64,000 bases of DNA from CAVYTF01 sp963771435 (GTDB lineage: Bacteria > Bacteroidota > Bacteroidia > Chitinophagales > Chitinophagaceae): contig CAVYTF010000009.1 in the NCBI GenBank assembly GCA_963771435.1, positions 186,001 through 250,000 on the forward strand. The letters run 5' to 3'. Below are positions 62,713 to 64,000 of this stretch, piece by piece. Within the stretch, counting starts at the first letter, position 1. The number at the start of each line of letters is the position of its first letter. The notes under the pieces were generated by a model. That model searched no databases. It was not told the origin of the DNA and saw nothing but the letters and a program-made list of their open reading frames with translations. The position numbers and the translations under genes are program-made.

Positions 62713-63720
62713 TTATGGAAACTTTCTGAAAACTGTATAACGCAGTAATATTTCAGCCAACAAGATACATAAGCCTGCAAGCAGCCAGGGAAGAAACTCA
62801 TCGGTGAAGCGGTTGTAAGTTGTGACCTCCACTTTAGACTTTTCAAGCTGGTTAATGCTCTGGTAGATCTTTATAAGTGCGTCTTTATCTGTGGCATGGA
62901 AATATTCGCCGCCCGTGCTTTGTGCAAGGTCTTTAAGAAGGGGTTCATTAAATTCAAGTTTCCGCTGCTCGGTCATAGGGCCAAAAGGAGTGTTGGTAAC
63001 ATCGGTCACTACTTTCTCACTACCCACGCCGATAGCATAAATTTTTATGCCATATAACTGCGCCATTTGTTTAGCAATATCGGGCGATATCTCTCCCCCA
63101 AAATCAACGCCGTCAGTTAATAAGATAATGATCTTGGTTTTTGACTTACTGGCGCGGAGGCGGTCAACACTTGTTGCAAGGCCGGAACCGATCGCAGTTC
63201 CTTCATCTTTTAGCTCACCGCTTTCTATTCCTGCTATTTGGCTGAGCACAGCATCATGGTCTGTTGTTAGTGGGCACAATGTGAAACTCAGGTCGCTGAA
63301 GATAACAATGCCTATCCTGTCGCCGGGGCGGTTCCTTACAAATTCAGAGGCCACTTCTTTGGATGCATCAATACGGTCAGGGTCAAAATCCTTTTCAGTC
63401 ATGCTTCCGCTGATGTCGAAACAAAGCATGATATCTATGCCTTCGCCGTTTGTTTGCTGCTCAGTGAACTTCAACTGAGGCCTTGCAAGCGCAATAATGA
63501 GGCAGACCAGCGCAAAACAACGCAGCACAAACAGCAAGTGCCGCGTAGCAGTTCTCATGCTTTTTACTTCGCTCACAAAATGAGTAGTGCTCACAAGCAT
63601 GGATGCCTGTGTTTTATTATTACGCACAGTATATTCAATAATAATGATCGGCAGCAGCAACAGGAAGCTGAACACCCATGGGTATGCGAATTGAATATTT
63701 TGAAACCAATCAGTAAGCAT
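62713..63720 (-). CDS. batA: BatA-type VWA-domain membrane protein
   Basis: A 335-residue protein with two N-terminal transmembrane segments (VFSFLLLLPIIIIEY and FVLRCFALVCLIIALARPQ), a VWA domain and a C-terminal transmembrane segment (LLAGLCILLAEILLRYTVF). The MIDAS metal site is intact: DISGSMTEKDFD at 102-113, GTAIGSGLATS and LLTDGVDFGGE. BatA belongs to the aerotolerance operon. The upstream gene ends at its start (TAATG overlap), so the operon continues beyond the window; no batB or batC follows. Confidence 0.88.
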   Translation of the reverse strand: MLTDWFQNIQFAYPWVFSFLLLLPIIIIEYTVRNNKTQASMLVSTTHFVSEVKSMRTATRHLLFVLRCFALVCLIIALARPQLKFTEQQTNGEGIDIMLCFDISGSMTEKDFDPDRIDASKEVASEFVRNRPGDRIGIVIFSDLSFTLCPLTTDHDAVLSQIAGIESGELKDEGTAIGSGLATSVDRLRASKSKTKIIILLTDGVDFGGEISPDIAKQMAQLYGIKIYAIGVGSEKVVTDVTNTPFGPMTEQRKLEFNEPLLKDLAQSTGGEYFHATDKDALIKIYQSINQLEKSKVEVTTYNRFTDEFLPWLLAGLCILLAEILLRYTVFRKFP

Positions 63721-64000
63721 TATTTTCTTATCAATTGTAAATTGGCATCAACAAATTGTATTGCTTCGCGCGCAGTTGAAATAGCGGCGTTATTCTCTGC
63801 ATCTTCGGGAATATACTTTGCAAATTTCACTGCTTCGCATAGCATTATCAACTGGTAAAATTTATTGCGCAATGTATCTCCCGGGTAGTAGAGTTTCACG
63901 CGCCTCATCAGTTCATCACCAGTTAGCTGCAATATGCCGCTGCGAAACTGCATTTCAAAGTACATCCTGTAAATTTCATCCAGCCTTGTATAAAATATTT
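63720..64000 (-). CDS. Protein upstream of batA (partial)
   Basis: The C-terminal 93 codons of a gene that runs off the right edge. It reads LDEIYRMYFEMQFRSGILQL, DELMRRVKLYYPGDTLRNKF and IQFVDANLQLIRK, a helical region. In Bacteroidota bat operons a DUF4381-like or unnamed protein sits between the DUF58 gene and batA; this may be that protein. Translationally coupled to batA. Confidence 0.6.
   Translation of the reverse strand, partial: IFYTRLDEIYRMYFEMQFRSGILQLTGDELMRRVKLYYPGDTLRNKFYQLIMLCEAVKFAKYIPEDAENNAAISTAREAIQFVDANLQLIRK

Overview
The window comes from a Bacteroidota chromosome, most likely family Chitinophagaceae (inference). The evidence is a C-terminal type IX secretion sorting domain, -7 promoter boxes of the TAnnTTTG type with almost no Shine-Dalgarno sequences, the Bacteroidota-type S10-spc ribosomal cluster, Bat aerotolerance genes, a DUF3078 protein, a separate purS, and AT-rich intergenic DNA. 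I saw no rRNA, tRNA, CRISPR array, insertion sequence or prophage.

Layout. 0-6.2 kb: partial PepSY-like secreted protein, rsmI, purS, pssA, Xaa-Pro aminopeptidase, an orphan RHH protein and the bifunctional (p)ppGpp enzyme. 6.3-11.5 kb: a sucrose-use locus with amylosucrase, PfkB-type fructokinase, a broken membrane protein gene and a sucrose-type MFS symporter. 11.9-20.4 kb: a two-component system, batD, pdxA, pckA and htpG. 20.6-24.5 kb: an OB-fold secreted protein, a dual-specificity phosphatase with a diacylglycerol kinase-like enzyme, and a secreted GH13 alpha-glucosidase. 25.2-28.8 kb: two large secreted proteins, one with 106-residue tandem repeats and one with a T9SS sorting domain. 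29-32.2 kb: accessory genes that look like the rest of a defence island (AlbA_2/HATPase protein, the tail of an MmeI/YeeA-like methylase, an HNH protein). 32.4-33.5 kb: a duplicated block carrying a small basic protein gene, with four three-nucleotide-loop hairpins between the copies. 33.8-37.1 kb: glyA, a flavoprotein and map. 37.5-48.8 kb: secY and twenty-one ribosomal protein genes on the minus strand, from rpsJ to rplO. 48.9-53.1 kb: cardiolipin synthase, a quinone oxidoreductase-like enzyme and an FAD monooxygenase. 54-58.7 kb: secA, a VOC protein and asd. 58.8-64 kb: an alkyltransferase-like protein, trmB, a secreted hypothetical, a VapBC-type toxin-antitoxin pair, a DUF3078 protein, batA and part of the gene upstream of it.

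Two observations span the window. First, at least eight genes, including the normally essential secA (at its zinc-binding tail) and asd, are broken by single-base indels that restore a full-length family protein when corrected. Most lie in or next to short homopolymers, which points to consensus errors more than to real gene decay. Second, several intergenic regions just upstream of genes (pepP, glyA, map, secA, trmB and its divergent neighbour) hold arrays built on an exact 11-bp or 21-bp step with diverging unit sequence. I do not recognise these as a named element, and they are the best candidate here for something undescribed.

The sucrose locus suggests import of sucrose, transglucosylation to an alpha-glucan by amylosucrase, and phosphorylation of the released fructose. 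The phospholipid genes (pssA, cls, DAG kinase-like) are scattered. The ribosomal cluster stops after secY with a terminator, then map; the infA-rpmJ-rpsM-rpsK-rpsD-rpoA-rplQ block often found next is absent.
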